This document shows, piece after piece, positions 49,660 through 50,008 of a stretch of DNA of 50,008 nucleotides. Positions within the stretch are counted from its first letter, which is position 1, and each line of letters begins with the position of its first letter. The stretch spans positions 56,315-106,322 of the forward strand of contig PNBD01000153.1 in the NCBI GenBank assembly GCA_003135855.1. The letters are read 5' to 3'. This stretch comes from Deltaproteobacteria bacterium (lineage in GTDB: Bacteria; Desulfobacterota; Binatia; Binatales; Binataceae). Under the pieces are notes generated by a model that was not told where the DNA came from, ran no database searches, and saw nothing but the letters and a program-made list of their open reading frames with translations. The translations under genes and the position numbers were made by a program.

Positions 49660-50007
49660 CTAGGCGCTTTCGTCGTCGGCGTCGGTCGAGCCGACCTTGC
49701 GATAGGCGTTGCGCTCGTCATCGAAGCGGCGCTGCGACTTAGCTTCGCGCTCCTGATCCTGCTGACAATCACGGCATAGGCGCGAAAAAGGCATCGCGCT
49801 CAGCCGCTCTTCGGCGATTTCCAGTCCGCAGGATTCGCACACGTCGTAGGTATTATCAGCGAGACGTTCGAGCGCATCTTCGACCTGCTGCAGCTTGGCC
49901 CGCTCGCGGTCCGACAGGATGAAACTGATCTCGCGATCGCGCTCCTCGGAGGCGAGGTCGTACGAATCCCTGCCTTCGTCAACGTTGCCTTCGCGGTCGG
50001 CGCGCAG
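49660..50007 (-). CDS. DksA/TraR-type C4 zinc finger protein, truncated by the window edge
   Basis: Frame stays open to the window end: LRADREGNVDEGRDSYDLASEERDREISFILSDRERAKLQQVEDALERLADNTYDVCESCGLEIAEERLSAMPFSRLCRDC; C4 finger CESCG...CRDC. Confidence 0.87.
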   Translation of the reverse strand: MRADREGNVDEGRDSYDLASEERDREISFILSDRERAKLQQVEDALERLADNTYDVCESCGLEIAEERLSAMPFSRLCRDCQQDQEREAKSQRRFDDERNAYRKVGSTDADDESA

Positions 50008-50008
50008 C

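Overview
High-GC bacterial chromosomal segment; the gene content vaguely suggests an uncultured Desulfobacterota/Binatota-like lineage, but that is a guess. Most of it is ordinary housekeeping DNA: EF-G-like GTPase, birA, nadC, valS, tRNA-Leu(CAG), glycosyltransferases, gcvH, alanine dehydrogenase, aspS, hisS, thiolase/DUF35, comEC, uvrC, two SDRs, a split pqiA-pqiA-pqiB-pqiC operon, a CDP-alcohol phosphatidyltransferase, a ParA/MinD-like ATPase and a DksA/TraR-like protein. The points most worth following up are: (1) a candidate + strand structured sRNA at about 27299-27495, with four to five consecutive hairpins, C-rich anti-Shine-Dalgarno-like loops and an intrinsic terminator; (2) three perfect 16-bp parS palindromes within 117 bp (38345-38461), with no parAB beside them; (3) a tightly overlapping TetR / HAD-IB / LarA-like / 1456-aa fusion operon, in which the fusion is an acyl reductase-AMP ligase-ACP-PlsC acyltransferase with permuted carboxylic-acid-reductase architecture; (4) a compositionally distinct two-gene cassette (39012-40321), HEPN-like protein plus small membrane protein, behind an operator-like palindrome. 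There is also an aldo/keto reductase broken by one in-frame TAA and bracketed by two palindromic repeat elements, a decayed alcohol dehydrogenase remnant, and several small dispersed or tandem repeats. No CRISPR array, rRNA or transposase was seen.
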